A model generated the notes under the pieces. It was not told the DNA's origin, searched no databases, and saw nothing but the letters and a program-made list of their open reading frames with translations. Below are positions 42,486 through 50,824 of a DNA stretch of 53,746 bases, one piece after another. Both the position numbers and the translations under genes were made by a program. The DNA comes from Phil1 sp964487565 (GTDB taxonomy: Bacteria > Bacillota > Clostridia > Christensenellales > CAG-138). The stretch lies in contig CAZARN010000014.1 in the NCBI GenBank assembly GCA_964487565.1, forward strand, positions 1 to 53,746. The letters are read 5' to 3'. The first letter of the stretch is position 1; each line of letters opens with the position of its first letter.

Positions 42486-43667
42486 TTAAAAATAACAGAC
42501 CTTTATCTTTTTACCCATCTTCTGCAGGCACTCTGACAGCTCTTCGACGAGCTGCATCTTTATGCTGAAGCTGATGGGAAGATTGGGATTCTGGTGTGCG
42601 GGGTTCATCGCGCGGCCGACGAAGAAATTGATATCCGTCGCCTCCTCAAAAAGGAGTCTCGCGATCTCGGACGCGCCGTCCTTTTTGTAACCCCACTCGT
42701 CATAGGACTTATTGTCCGCAAGGTAGTTCTTGGCGTATTCGAGCACGCGGCTCACGGTTATCACGCCCTCCGTGACAAGATCCACGCCCTCGATCGTCGC
42801 CGTGGGCGGTATGTCGGGATCCGCAAAATCCAGATTCGGTACAAGCGGTTTCCTCAAAAACTGCGCTGCGATGGTCGACGTCGTTCCCCCGCAGACGATG
42901 TGCTTGCCTTCCTTTGCAAAAAACAGGGACATCATCTTCAGGCCGTCGCTGCGGTTGGCCGGCGGGCCGAAAAGCATGTTCATCGGCACGCGCTCCCTTA
43001 TGCGCACGGTGCATACCGTTGCGTCATCCCCGGGCTTCCCGCCGTAAAGTTCGCTCACCCTGTCAAGAAGTATCGTGGAGAGGGTCTTCGCCGTGAAGCC
43101 CGTCTGCCAGAATATCTCCATATAATCGATTATCTCCTCGCGCTTCCAGCCGAAGTTGAGCGTCATGCCCACGCCCGCGTGCTCCACCCCGTCGCTGAAG
43201 GCGATGAAAACATCGTCGCGGTTGAGCTGGATATCCGTCCTGTGGAGCCTTTTCCCGCCGATGTCGAGCACGGTCGTCGGATAATCGAAGTTGTGCCCGT
43301 CGCGCAGCATCACAACCTTTGGGTTGTCATACTGGATAAGCTCCGCGCGCTCGTTGTTGACGATGCGGATCACCGTGAAAGTGGAATACGCGATGCCGCG
43401 TTCCGAACAGACGGGCAGCGTGGCCGCCACGGTACCCACGGCGTCTTCAAGATCAAGACCCGCGGCAAGCATCGTTGAGATGATTTTTGCGGTGAGGGTC
43501 GAAAGTATGTTGGCCTTGACGCCGCTGCCCAGGCCATCCGCAAGCACGACTATCGTGGAGCCGTCATCCGGTGACACAACCTCCACATGATCGCCGCAGA
43601 GCTGTTCACCGTCATGATTCAGTCCGAGATAGCCAATGTCCGCGCAAAGGTCATTTGCTTTCCTCAT
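42486..43667 (-). CDS. SpoIIE-type protein phosphatase linked to sensory hydrogenase
   Basis: 393 residues. The PPM/SpoIIE phosphatase domain shows metal-binding motifs VVLADGLGSGVKA, FSDGVEHAG and GDDATVC. The C-terminal ~140 residues have no named domain. It overlaps the sensory hydrogenase gene by 17 nt, so the two are co-translated, as in phosphatase-linked (group C3-type) [FeFe] hydrogenases. The sensor probably controls its activity toward a phosphoprotein. No anti-sigma or anti-anti-sigma gene is next to it, so the substrate is unknown. Confidence 0.88.
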   Translation of the reverse strand: MRKANDLCADIGYLGLNHDGEQLCGDHVEVVSPDDGSTIVVLADGLGSGVKANILSTLTAKIISTMLAAGLDLEDAVGTVAATLPVCSERGIAYSTFTVIRIVNNERAELIQYDNPKVVMLRDGHNFDYPTTVLDIGGKRLHRTDIQLNRDDVFIAFSDGVEHAGVGMTLNFGWKREEIIDYMEIFWQTGFTAKTLSTILLDRVSELYGGKPGDDATVCTVRIRERVPMNMLFGPPANRSDGLKMMSLFFAKEGKHIVCGGTTSTIAAQFLRKPLVPNLDFADPDIPPTATIEGVDLVTEGVITVSRVLEYAKNYLADNKSYDEWGYKKDGASEIARLLFEEATDINFFVGRAMNPAHQNPNLPISFSIKMQLVEELSECLQKMGKKIKVCYF

Positions 43668-45327
43668 TTGCGATCGACTCCTTTAGCTTGGTGAGGGCAA
43701 TCTTTGTCTCCGCCGTGGTTTCGCCGAGAAGGGAGGCGATCTCCTGCACGATGCGCATCTGCTTGTCCACGACGCGATCGGCGATCTCCGCCGTCTGGCG
43801 TCCGATCTCTTCCTTCTTCTGGCGCTCCTCCTCCTCCGCCGTCACGTCGCGCATGAGGGCGATGAGGATATGCGTCGTTTTGTCGCTTACTATCGTAAGC
43901 TCAAGGTATTTCTTGAATTCCGCGTAATAGTCGCGCTTCGCGCGCACGTTCTTCCCCTCCATCACATCGATGAAGGGAAGGGGATCAAGCAGCCTGACCA
44001 CCGGTTCGCCCAGCGCGTCCGACTCGTATCTTATGCGCAGCATCTCCATCGCTGTGCGGTTGAGCTGCTGCACCTCAAGATCCTCGTTGACCACAAGCAC
44101 GCCGATCGGCGCGTTGTTGAGGATGCTGTTTGAAAAGCGCTCCGTCTTGCTCATCAGATAAGGCAGGCACATGTCTATGTCGGCCTTGCCGAGGCACACG
44201 GCCTCAGCCTTCTCACGGCAGGTGTTATAGCCGCAGCTTCCGCAGTTGAGCTCATCCTCAGACGAGGTCTTGCCCATCTTGCGCAGCACGTCCACGATCT
44301 CCTTTTCGGACGGACGCACCTCCTCGATGCAGATATACGGCCGCTCCACCGCGAGCGCGCCCTCCTGCTCCTTATCAACGATGAAGTCCTTTTTGCCTGC
44401 ATACGCGCGCACGGCCTGATAATGACGTATCGGGGAGTTTTTGTATTTTTCCATCACCGGTCCGCCGATGCAGCTGCCCGCGCAGGCGGACATTTCGATG
44501 AAGCACTTGTGCAGATTGCCGGCCCTTATATCCTCAAGCGCCGCGCGGCAGTTGTCCGTGCCGTCAACGCTTATGCGCGTGTAGCCTGTTTTGGGAAAAT
44601 CCATCGTGCGCAGTATGCCGCCCACCGTCGGGAAAAGGCGCGCGCGGCTCTCCTCCAGCACGTCGAGCACCTGCTCGGGCGCGATGTTCTTCGCCTCGAA
44701 CATATGGGTGATCTCCTCGAACGTGAGCACCGCGTCCACGGGGCTGCTCTCCGCCTCGTCCTTTTTTGAAAGGCAAGGCCCGATGAACACCGTTTTGACG
44801 TCCGGCCTCCTGCGCTTTATATCCATGCTGTGCGCGATCATTGGCGACACCACAGGCGACAGATATCTCAAAAGATCGGGATAATATTTTTGTATGAGCA
44901 GGTTCACCGAATGACAGCAGGATGAGATTATAACGTTTTCAGCCGATACGGCAAGCTGCTTTTCATATTCGCGCTTGACCAGCGTCGCGCCGATAGCGGT
45001 CTCCTCCGCGTCGTCAAAGCCAAGGCTGATGAGCGCCTTGCGCAGCGCCGTGAAACCCACGCCCTCAAAATACGCGGCAAACGACGGCGCGACGCTTGCG
45101 ACGACAGGCTCCTGTGCGTTGAGCAGTACGCGCACCTGCTCGGTGCCGTCCGCAATCTGCTTCGCGTTTTGCGGGCACACCACGAAGCAATGCCCGCACA
45201 GTATGCAGTCCTTTGATATTATCTGCGCCTGATTGCCCGAAAAACGTATGGCCTTAACCGGGCAGTGCCTGATGCACTTGTAACAGTTTTTGCAGTTTGA
45301 TTTTTTGAAATTCAAATATTCCGCCAT
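43651..45327 (-). CDS. Sensory [FeFe] hydrogenase with PAS domain
   Basis: 558 residues. Two N-terminal [4Fe-4S] motifs (C12-C22 and C41-C51). A divergent H-cluster domain has SSCC at 135-138, GPCLSKKDE at 183-191 and ACAGSCIGG at 281-289; the usual CPGGC is replaced by CAGSC. A four-Cys cluster motif follows (C362, C365, C370, C378), then a PAS domain (about 398-500) and a C-terminal coiled coil. This is the layout of H2-sensing group C hydrogenases. Its output is probably the overlapping SpoIIE phosphatase. Confidence 0.9.
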   Translation of the reverse strand: MAEYLNFKKSNCKNCYKCIRHCPVKAIRFSGNQAQIISKDCILCGHCFVVCPQNAKQIADGTEQVRVLLNAQEPVVASVAPSFAAYFEGVGFTALRKALISLGFDDAEETAIGATLVKREYEKQLAVSAENVIISSCCHSVNLLIQKYYPDLLRYLSPVVSPMIAHSMDIKRRRPDVKTVFIGPCLSKKDEAESSPVDAVLTFEEITHMFEAKNIAPEQVLDVLEESRARLFPTVGGILRTMDFPKTGYTRISVDGTDNCRAALEDIRAGNLHKCFIEMSACAGSCIGGPVMEKYKNSPIRHYQAVRAYAGKKDFIVDKEQEGALAVERPYICIEEVRPSEKEIVDVLRKMGKTSSEDELNCGSCGYNTCREKAEAVCLGKADIDMCLPYLMSKTERFSNSILNNAPIGVLVVNEDLEVQQLNRTAMEMLRIRYESDALGEPVVRLLDPLPFIDVMEGKNVRAKRDYYAEFKKYLELTIVSDKTTHILIALMRDVTAEEEERQKKEEIGRQTAEIADRVVDKQMRIVQEIASLLGETTAETKIALTKLKESIANEESK

Positions 45328-45330
45328 TGC

Positions 45331-45729
45331 TCACTCCCTGCCTTTGGCCGCTGCTTTTTTGATGAATCTTTCGCGTGAAACTATCGCCCGCTCATGCTCT
45401 GCGCGCCCGACAAGGCCGGCGGTATCGAATACCTCCGCCCTGAAGACGAGCTTTCTGCCCTCAAGCGCGACAAGCTCCGCCTCGCAGCGCACCTCCATGC
45501 CTACCGGCGTCGCAGAAACGTGATCAATCACGATGCGCGTGCCCACCGTCGTTTCATCCGCGCCGAGACAGCCTGCGACGGCCTGTACGGCGGCTTTCTC
45601 CACGAGGGCGGCAAGCGCGGGCGTTGCGAATACCTCAAGCTCCCCGCTGCCCATCGCAAGCGCCGTGTTTTCGGCGCATACCTTCACCGCCGCGCCGCCC
45701 TTTATGCCGGCGCGGAGCGTTTCAGCCAT
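45331..45729 (-). CDS. Hotdog thioesterase (fluoroacetyl-CoA-thioesterase-like)
   Basis: 132 residues from the ATG at 45729, 8 nt after GGGGAGG; a GTG at 45735 would be too close to it. The small hotdog family shows TPALAALVEKAAVQAV and GTRIVIDHVSATPVGMEV. It should hydrolyse an acyl-CoA, but the substrate is unknown. It lies between a ferredoxin-like gene and the sensory hydrogenase, 3 bp before the latter, an unusual association of acyl-CoA and hydrogen metabolism. Confidence 0.82.
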   Translation of the reverse strand: MAETLRAGIKGGAAVKVCAENTALAMGSGELEVFATPALAALVEKAAVQAVAGCLGADETTVGTRIVIDHVSATPVGMEVRCEAELVALEGRKLVFRAEVFDTAGLVGRAEHERAIVSRERFIKKAAAKGRE

Positions 45730-45731
45730 TT

Positions 45732-45971
45732 TCACAGCCTCCCCATCACTTCATTTTCGAAGAAGGTCTTCGTTTCCTCAGGCTTCACGGAAAAGAGTCT
45801 TCCGTCTATGTCAACGCATACGCCGTTCACGCAGTTGCCCATACAAAAGGAGCCCGCAAGCTCCACTTTGTCGCCGACGCCGTGTTCTGCCACAAGGGCC
45901 TGGATCTGCTCGACAACGCTGTGCGAGCCTTTGAGATGGCAGGAACTGCCAATACATATCGTTATCTTCAT
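45732..45971 (-). CDS. Small thioredoxin-fold [2Fe-2S] ferredoxin-like protein (paralogue)
   Basis: 79 residues with CIGSSC (C6, C11) and FCMGNC (C43, C47) ligands. It shares CIGSSCHLKGS, FCM..C, GV.V and PEE...FF with the gene at 38150-38395. It is second in the rex-led operon. Probably an electron carrier, or an adaptor for the sensory hydrogenase, which is an inference from position. Confidence 0.85.
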   Translation of the reverse strand: MKITICIGSSCHLKGSHSVVEQIQALVAEHGVGDKVELAGSFCMGNCVNGVCVDIDGRLFSVKPEETKTFFENEVMGRL

Positions 45972-46032
45972 GTGACCCCTCCATCAACCATAATAAGCCC
46001 GAACAGGCGCGCTTGCAATACCATGAATATCC

Positions 46033-46689
46033 TCATTCGGCTTTTTGCGCGTCTCTCCCGGCAAGATAACCCGTCAGTTCGACAAGCGAAGTGCCTATAT
46101 CCTCGTTTTTTATGAATACGCCCTCCGGCGCCTGAAGCTTTGCGGGCGCAAAATTCCATATTGCGCACACTCCGGATGAAACGAGCGCGTCGCACGCAGC
46201 CTGAGCGTTCTTCGCAGGCACGGCGATTATGCCTATCGCGATGCCAAGCGTCCTGCACAGCTCGGCCATCCTGCCCGTGTTCTGCACGCATTTGCCGCCG
46301 ACCATCATGCCCGCGACCTCGTGGCTTTTGTCGAAGGCGACGGATATGTCGAAACCGTAACGCAAAAAGCCTTCATAGCCGAGGATCGCTTTGCCGAGAT
46401 TGCCTACGCCCACAAGCGCCGCCGCGACGATATCGCTTCTGCCGAGCGCGGCCTCTATATCCGATGCAAGCTCCCGCACGACATATCCTGTCTTCGGTCG
46501 CCCGCCCCCGCTCACCGAGGCAAGGTCCTTGCGCACGAGCACGCTGTTGAGCCCGAGCGCCGCGGCGATCGCCGAGGAGGATATGTTCTGGGGACAATTA
46601 TCCTTTTTTTGTATAGAGCGCAGATAGCAAAGGTACAGCGGCAGCCTTTTCTGTGTCTGCTCGTTCATCAATTTCATCGCTTCGGCCAT
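46033..46689 (-). CDS. rex: Redox-sensing transcriptional repressor Rex
   Basis: 218 residues. N-terminal winged helix (RLPLYLCYLRSI, SSSAIAAALGLNSVLVRKDLA) and a Rossmann NADH-binding domain (AALVGVGNLGKAI). Rex leaves DNA when NADH/NAD+ rises. It is the first gene of the hydrogenase operon (nine genes to 38150), 61 bp before the ferredoxin-like gene. I found no TTGT-type Rex operator close by, so its targets may be elsewhere. Confidence 0.95.
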   Translation of the reverse strand: MAEAMKLMNEQTQKRLPLYLCYLRSIQKKDNCPQNISSSAIAAALGLNSVLVRKDLASVSGGGRPKTGYVVRELASDIEAALGRSDIVAAALVGVGNLGKAILGYEGFLRYGFDISVAFDKSHEVAGMMVGGKCVQNTGRMAELCRTLGIAIGIIAVPAKNAQAACDALVSSGVCAIWNFAPAKLQAPEGVFIKNEDIGTSLVELTGYLAGRDAQKAE

Positions 46690-46765
46690 GGCCGCTCATC
46701 TCCCTTCCGTTTGCGCCTGTCGCGCGCGCCCGCGAAACGCGCGGGCCTGTTTCGTTCCATACAAA

Positions 46766-46789
46766 GGGCCGTCCTGTTGCAGACGGCCC
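46766..46789. terminator. Stem-loop between adh and rex
   Basis: Stem GGGCCGTC / GACGGCCC with an 8-nt loop after the alcohol dehydrogenase gene; on the minus strand it is followed by TTTG only. A second GC-rich hairpin lies beside it at about 46730-46747. Confidence 0.55.
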
Positions 46790-46811
46790 CCGGTTTTCAT
46801 TCGCCGAACGC

Positions 46812-48029
46812 TTAGAAATCGACTTCGGTATCGTAGTAGCAGCACTTGAGCAGCGCTTCCATCTCGTTCTGGCTGGGCTGACGCGGGTTGGAACCCGTGC
46901 AGGCGTCCGCGATGGCGTTCTTTGCGATCTCGGGCAGCCTCTCGAGGAATACCTTCTCAGGCACGAAGCCCTGCTCCGTGGGATAGCTGTCCGCGCCATA
47001 GTTCTTGATGCAGTGCGGGATGTTGAGCTTATCGTTCATGGAGCGCAGGTACGCGATGAGGAGCTTGACCTTCTCGTCGTCGTTCTTGCCGCCGAGGCCC
47101 ATGAAGTCCGCGATCTCACCGTAACGTTTCTTGGCGGTCGCATCCTTGGCGTTGAAGGCAATTACCTTGGGCAGATACATCGCGTTTGCAGCGCCGTGGA
47201 TGATGTGCGCGCCGTAATCCGCGAATATCGCACCGGTCTTGTGCGCCATCGAGTGAACGATGCCCAGCAGCGCGTTGGAGAATGCCATGCCCGCAAGGCA
47301 CTGCGCGTTGTGCATTGAGTCGCGCTTGGTCATGTCCCCGTCATAGGAACCGATAAGGTCGCGCTGTATCATCCTGATCGCCCAGATGGCAAGAGGATCG
47401 GTATAATCGCTGTTGGCGGTTGAAACATAAGCTTCGATCGCGTGGGTCATGGCGTCCATGCCGGTGTGCGCGACAAGCTTCTTGGGCATTGTTTCCGCAA
47501 GGTCGGGATCCACGATCGCAACGTCCGGGGTGATCTCAAAATCCGCGATGGGGTATTTGATGCCCTTGCTGTAATCGGTGATGATGGAGAATGCGGTGAC
47601 TTCGGTCGCGGTGCCTGAGGTGGAGGACACGGCGCAGAAATGAGCCTTCCTGCGCAGCGCCGGGATGCCGAACACCTTGCACATATCTTCAAAGGTTATC
47701 TCGGGATACTCATACTTTATCCACATGGCCTTGGCCGCGTCTATCGGGGAGCCGCCGCCCATCGCAACTATCCAGTCGGGCTTGAACTCGCTCATGACGG
47801 CCGCGCCGCGCATAACCGTTTCAACGGAAGGATCGGACTCTATTCCCTCGAAAGTGCGGACTTCCATGCCGGCTTCCTTCAGGTATTCTTCGGCCCTCGC
47901 AAGGAAACCGAACTTTTTCATGCTGCCGCCGCCCACGCAGATGAGCGCCTTTTTGCCGTGGAAGGACTTGAGCGCCTCAAGCGAGCCCTTTCCGTGATAC
48001 AGATCTCTCGGGAGTGTGAAACGTGCCAT
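46812..48029 (-). CDS. Iron-containing alcohol dehydrogenase
   Basis: 405 residues, Fe-dependent (type III) alcohol dehydrogenase. The cofactor loop is GGGSPIDAAK. The metal site includes D and H residues in the segments MDAMTHAIEAY and GIVHSMAHKTGA. It probably reduces butyraldehyde or acetaldehyde with NAD(P)H; specificity cannot be read. It has its own promoter region: a minus-strand TATAAT near 48095-48100 with a weak -35 (TTTCAA), and a large palindrome at 48139-48162. Separate from the rex operon. Confidence 0.93.
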   Translation of the reverse strand: MARFTLPRDLYHGKGSLEALKSFHGKKALICVGGGSMKKFGFLARAEEYLKEAGMEVRTFEGIESDPSVETVMRGAAVMSEFKPDWIVAMGGGSPIDAAKAMWIKYEYPEITFEDMCKVFGIPALRRKAHFCAVSSTSGTATEVTAFSIITDYSKGIKYPIADFEITPDVAIVDPDLAETMPKKLVAHTGMDAMTHAIEAYVSTANSDYTDPLAIWAIRMIQRDLIGSYDGDMTKRDSMHNAQCLAGMAFSNALLGIVHSMAHKTGAIFADYGAHIIHGAANAMYLPKVIAFNAKDATAKKRYGEIADFMGLGGKNDDEKVKLLIAYLRSMNDKLNIPHCIKNYGADSYPTEQGFVPEKVFLERLPEIAKNAIADACTGSNPRQPSQNEMEALLKCCYYDTEVDF

Positions 48030-48138
48030 AGTATTTTATCTCCTTTCGGTGGTTGAATTTTCTTTGTTTTTAGGATTGCTCCTTCTTACGGTTTTCATTA
48101 TAAACGGCACGGAAGAATTTTTGAAATATGAACAATGA

Positions 48139-48162
48139 ATATCGATATGTATTTATCGATAT
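48139..48162. promoter_or_regulatory. Perfect inverted repeat ATATCGATA-N6-TATCGATAT
   Basis: A 9-bp perfect inverted repeat with a 6-bp spacer in the gap between the divergent alcohol dehydrogenase and the small membrane protein. It is upstream of the leftward -10 and could be an operator. It does not match Rex consensus. Confidence 0.55.
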
Positions 48163-48195
48163 AATTAAAACGATTTCGTGATATGGCGCCCGTTC

Positions 48196-48224
48196 TTGCC
48201 TAATCCCGGCGTATAAAGTATAAT
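48196..48224 (+). promoter_or_regulatory. Promoter of small membrane protein gene
   Basis: TTGCCT (48196-48201), 17 bp, TATAAT (48219-48224); start expected near 48231, just before the GAGGGGG ribosome site. Confidence 0.65.
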
Positions 48225-48250
48225 CTATGCAAACTTTGAGGGGGAATACA

Positions 48251-48610
48251 ATGAAAACTGCCGCAAGAAGGAGCCTTGCGCTCGCATTCGCGCTGATCGC
48301 AGCGCTTTTGCTCATATTATCCGTAAACGTGCGGGCCGAGGGAGAGACGCCGCAGGAAAGCGCCGCGCCCGCAGATGACGAATGGCATCCGGCCGAGGTT
48401 TACGGCGCGTCGAACATCACGGCCGCGCAAAGCAAATGTCGTCTTTGCGGCATATGTCCCGTGCAGCCGCTCGGCATATGTCTTTTCGTATGGATCGGCG
48501 CGGCGGCGATACTTGCCGTAATGATCGTGATATATATCCGCGCCGAAAAAAAGAAGAAAGCCGTCATCGGTCTTGACGATGACGATGACGACGACGAGGA
48601 CGACGAATGA
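48251..48610 (+). CDS. Small exported Cys-rich membrane protein with acidic tail
   Basis: 119 residues from the ATG at 48251 (GAGGGGG 8 nt upstream). The signal peptide (ALAFALIAALLLILSVNVRA) is followed by a short external part with CRLCGIC and a further Cys (PLGIC). A membrane helix (about 75-96), a basic AEKKKK stop-transfer and a cytoplasmic tail of Asp/Glu (DDDDDDDEDDE) follow. I do not know the family. The CxxCxxC arrangement may bind metal or a cluster outside the cell. Confidence 0.7.
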   Translation: MKTAARRSLALAFALIAALLLILSVNVRAEGETPQESAAPADDEWHPAEVYGASNITAAQSKCRLCGICPVQPLGICLFVWIGAAAILAVMIVIYIRAEKKKKAVIGLDDDDDDDEDDE

Positions 48611-48746
48611 GCCTGTCGCCGCGGTCATACGCATCCGGCGCGCCGTTTTCACGAATTACCGCAGCGTAGCCGTAATAACCGGGGGGAAAGCTGCCGTATT
48701 TGCCCTGCGGCACATAGAAGCGTTCCCGATTGACGCGATGCAACAA
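48611..48746 (-). pseudogene. Possible gene remnant at mobile element edge
   Basis: A minus-strand frame reads like a real protein end (FYVPQGKYGSFPPGYYGYAA, then VIRENGAPDAYDRGD) and has no start codon with a ribosome site. It lies next to the element boundary, so it may be the tail of a host gene cut by insertion. The frame runs on into the antisense of the acidic tail. Low certainty. Confidence 0.25.
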
Positions 48747-48750
48747 AAAA

Positions 48751-48800
48751 GCGCCCCGAAAGGCGTCCTATCATAGGGATTAAGTTCCCCTAAAAAATCC
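48751..48800. other. Likely attachment region of the integrative element
   Basis: Between host genes and the recombinase lie short inverted repeats (CCTATCATAGG and TAGGG-N9-CCCTA in 48768-48792). Large serine recombinases act on such imperfect palindromes near their own gene. The exact crossover cannot be located without the other end. Confidence 0.35.
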
Positions 48801-48828
48801 GGCATAGTCGTGATGAGCGGCTATGCCG
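48792..48828 (-). terminator. Terminator of the recombinase gene
   Basis: Stem CGGCATAG / CTATGCCG, overlapping the recombinase stop codon; on the minus strand it is followed by GATTTTTTAG. Confidence 0.75.
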
Positions 48829-50491
48829 TTTTTTCATCCAATTTTGGAATTTCCACTGCGCCTATGCAGTTGTAGATAATTTGAATATGCTGGGTGCGAA
48901 CACCGTCGATTTTCTCCGCGCTGTGAACGATGATTTTATCGATGAACTCGCGGATAATTTCACCGTCCAATTCAGTGATGTCGGTGTAGCCCTTTACCCG
49001 TGTGAGGAAGCTGTCGATTTTCAGATTCCGTTCCTTTGCCGTGTCGAGCATGGTTCTCAATACCGCAGCACGTTCCGTCAGCTCTCTCTGCTCGGCTTCG
49101 TAATCGTCGGACAGCTTATGAAAGCGCTCTTCGGATATTTTCTCCATCACATAGTCTTCGTACAGGCGTTGCATGATTTTATCCAGCGCTGCAATCCGTA
49201 ACTGCCCTTGCTCAAATTCCTTTTGCGCCTGACGCATTTCGGAAGCCTGCTTCTTTTCAGAGTCCTTTTTGACAAGCTCGATAAATTCACGCTCATGTTC
49301 TTTTGCAAAGGCTACAGTTTTTCGTAAATCGTCCAGTACCAGTTCCTCGATGACCACATTGCGTATCTGATGCGAGCTGCACAAGCCCTTTTTCTTGCGG
49401 TATGTAGCACAAACGAAGTATTCCTTGTCGTGCGTCCAGCCGTTGGCTCTGACCTGATACAGCTTCGCGCCGCAATCGGCGCAGTACATCATGCCGGAAA
49501 GCACTCCCATTTCGCCCATACGAGACGGTCTGCGCTTACCATCACGGATTTTCTGCACAATGTCCCATGTGGCTTCATCAATGATAGCTTCGTGCGTGTG
49601 CTCGAAAATCTCCCAGTCCTCTGGATTGTTCCAGACCTTAGTCTTGCTCTTGTATGACTTTTTGTAGGTCTTGAAGTTTACCGTATGACCGAGATACTCC
49701 ATTTTCGCGAGTATATCCGCGACTGTCCGTGACTGCCAAGCGTAAGGATTTTCTGGCTGTCTCGCCGGAGTATTGATGCCCATTCGGTTCAGATGCGCTG
49801 TGGGTACCTCGATGCATCGCTGTTCCAGCTTTCGTGCAATTTGAGTCGGCCCCAGCCCTGTCATACACATTTTGAAGATGTCCCTGACCACTTCTGCAGC
49901 CTCTGTGTCCACGACCCATTTCAACTTATCATCGGCGCTCTTCACATAACCGTATGGCGGATTCGTGCAGAGAGGTTTTCCAGACTGTCCCTTGGATTTA
50001 AACACAGCACGAATCTTCTTGCTGGTATCCTTGGCATACCATTCGTTTATGATGTTCAAAAAGGGTGTAAAATCGCTGTCCTGCTGGTTGGCACTGTCTA
50101 CGCCGTTGTTTATAGCGATGAAGCGAACCTCGGCATTGGGAAATGCGACCTCCGTGTAATAGCCCACCTTCAGGTAATCGCGTCCCAGCCTCGACATATC
50201 CTTTACGATAATCGTACTGATATGCCCTTCGTCCATCTCGGCTATCATGCGCTGGAAATCCGGTCTTTCAAAGTTTGTTCCCGAAAAACCATCATCGACA
50301 AAAAACGAGGTGTTGCGGAATCCGTTGTCGTCCGCATACTTTTTCAGAATAGCCTTTTGATTCACGATGCTGTTACTGTCTCCCGCAAGCTCATCATCAC
50401 GGGATAATCTGCAGTAGAGAGCCGTTATTTTCTCTGCTTCTGATATTACAGCCGTTCTGCGGCTGGTGCTTAATATTGACTGCCTGTACAT
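48821..50491 (-). CDS. Large serine recombinase (TnpX-like)
   Basis: 556 residues from the ATG at 50491 (GGAGG 5 nt upstream). An N-terminal resolvase domain has the catalytic serine S30 in YCRLSRDD and the conserved VKDMSRLGRD. The middle is a recombinase DNA-binding domain, followed by a zinc ribbon (YCADCG...C) and a long coiled coil (about 395-475). It excises and inserts the element through short attachment sites. AT-richer codon use than the host genes to the left. It is the last gene of the element's leftward transcript. Confidence 0.95.
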   Translation of the reverse strand: MYRQSILSTSRRTAVISEAEKITALYCRLSRDDELAGDSNSIVNQKAILKKYADDNGFRNTSFFVDDGFSGTNFERPDFQRMIAEMDEGHISTIIVKDMSRLGRDYLKVGYYTEVAFPNAEVRFIAINNGVDSANQQDSDFTPFLNIINEWYAKDTSKKIRAVFKSKGQSGKPLCTNPPYGYVKSADDKLKWVVDTEAAEVVRDIFKMCMTGLGPTQIARKLEQRCIEVPTAHLNRMGINTPARQPENPYAWQSRTVADILAKMEYLGHTVNFKTYKKSYKSKTKVWNNPEDWEIFEHTHEAIIDEATWDIVQKIRDGKRRPSRMGEMGVLSGMMYCADCGAKLYQVRANGWTHDKEYFVCATYRKKKGLCSSHQIRNVVIEELVLDDLRKTVAFAKEHEREFIELVKKDSEKKQASEMRQAQKEFEQGQLRIAALDKIMQRLYEDYVMEKISEERFHKLSDDYEAEQRELTERAAVLRTMLDTAKERNLKIDSFLTRVKGYTDITELDGEIIREFIDKIIVHSAEKIDGVRTQHIQIIYNCIGAVEIPKLDEKTA

Positions 50492-50546
50492 AAAATCCTC
50501 CATTTCCGACAGTCTTCAAGCAGTTGGCATCATGTATATTACCGTA

Positions 50547-50750
50547 CTATTTTGAAGAAGTCGAGTGATATTGCGGGAATGTATTTGAACTTTCCGATAT
50601 ATTTTCACGGCTTTTCGCACCTGTCAAAATGAGCCGTTTTAGCTTGTCATAAGCCGTTTCTTTCGCCGTATCACTTGCCGTCGATTCCACAACATAGACG
50701 GTGCCGCCTATGGTCTTGCGAGTGATACGGCTATTTTGTTTTGCCTCCAT
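50547..50750 (-). CDS. TnpW-family transposon protein
   Basis: 67 residues from the ATG at 50750 (GGGAGG upstream). The pattern ITRKTIGGTVYVVES followed by a KLKRLI segment is typical of the TnpW small proteins found beside TnpX-type recombinases in Clostridia. Function is not established; it probably assists element mobility. It lies 55 bp before the recombinase. Confidence 0.85.
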   Translation of the reverse strand: MEAKQNSRITRKTIGGTVYVVESTASDTAKETAYDKLKRLILTGAKSRENISESSNTFPQYHSTSSK

Positions 50751-50824
50751 AAGCGACACCTCCCGTCTGTGTTATGGTTGGCGGCGCTGCGCTCGTGTGA
50801 AAGGCACAGCGCCGCTGGTGGTTG

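Noticed and set aside
46690..46811. Promoter or Rex autoregulatory site upstream of rex
   Set aside because: The gap is GC-rich hairpin sequence with no AT-rich -10 or Rex motif that I could defend.
48120..48140. Rex operator before the alcohol dehydrogenase
   Set aside because: Only a TTGTT half-site is present on the minus strand; the TTGT...ACAA inverted repeat is incomplete.
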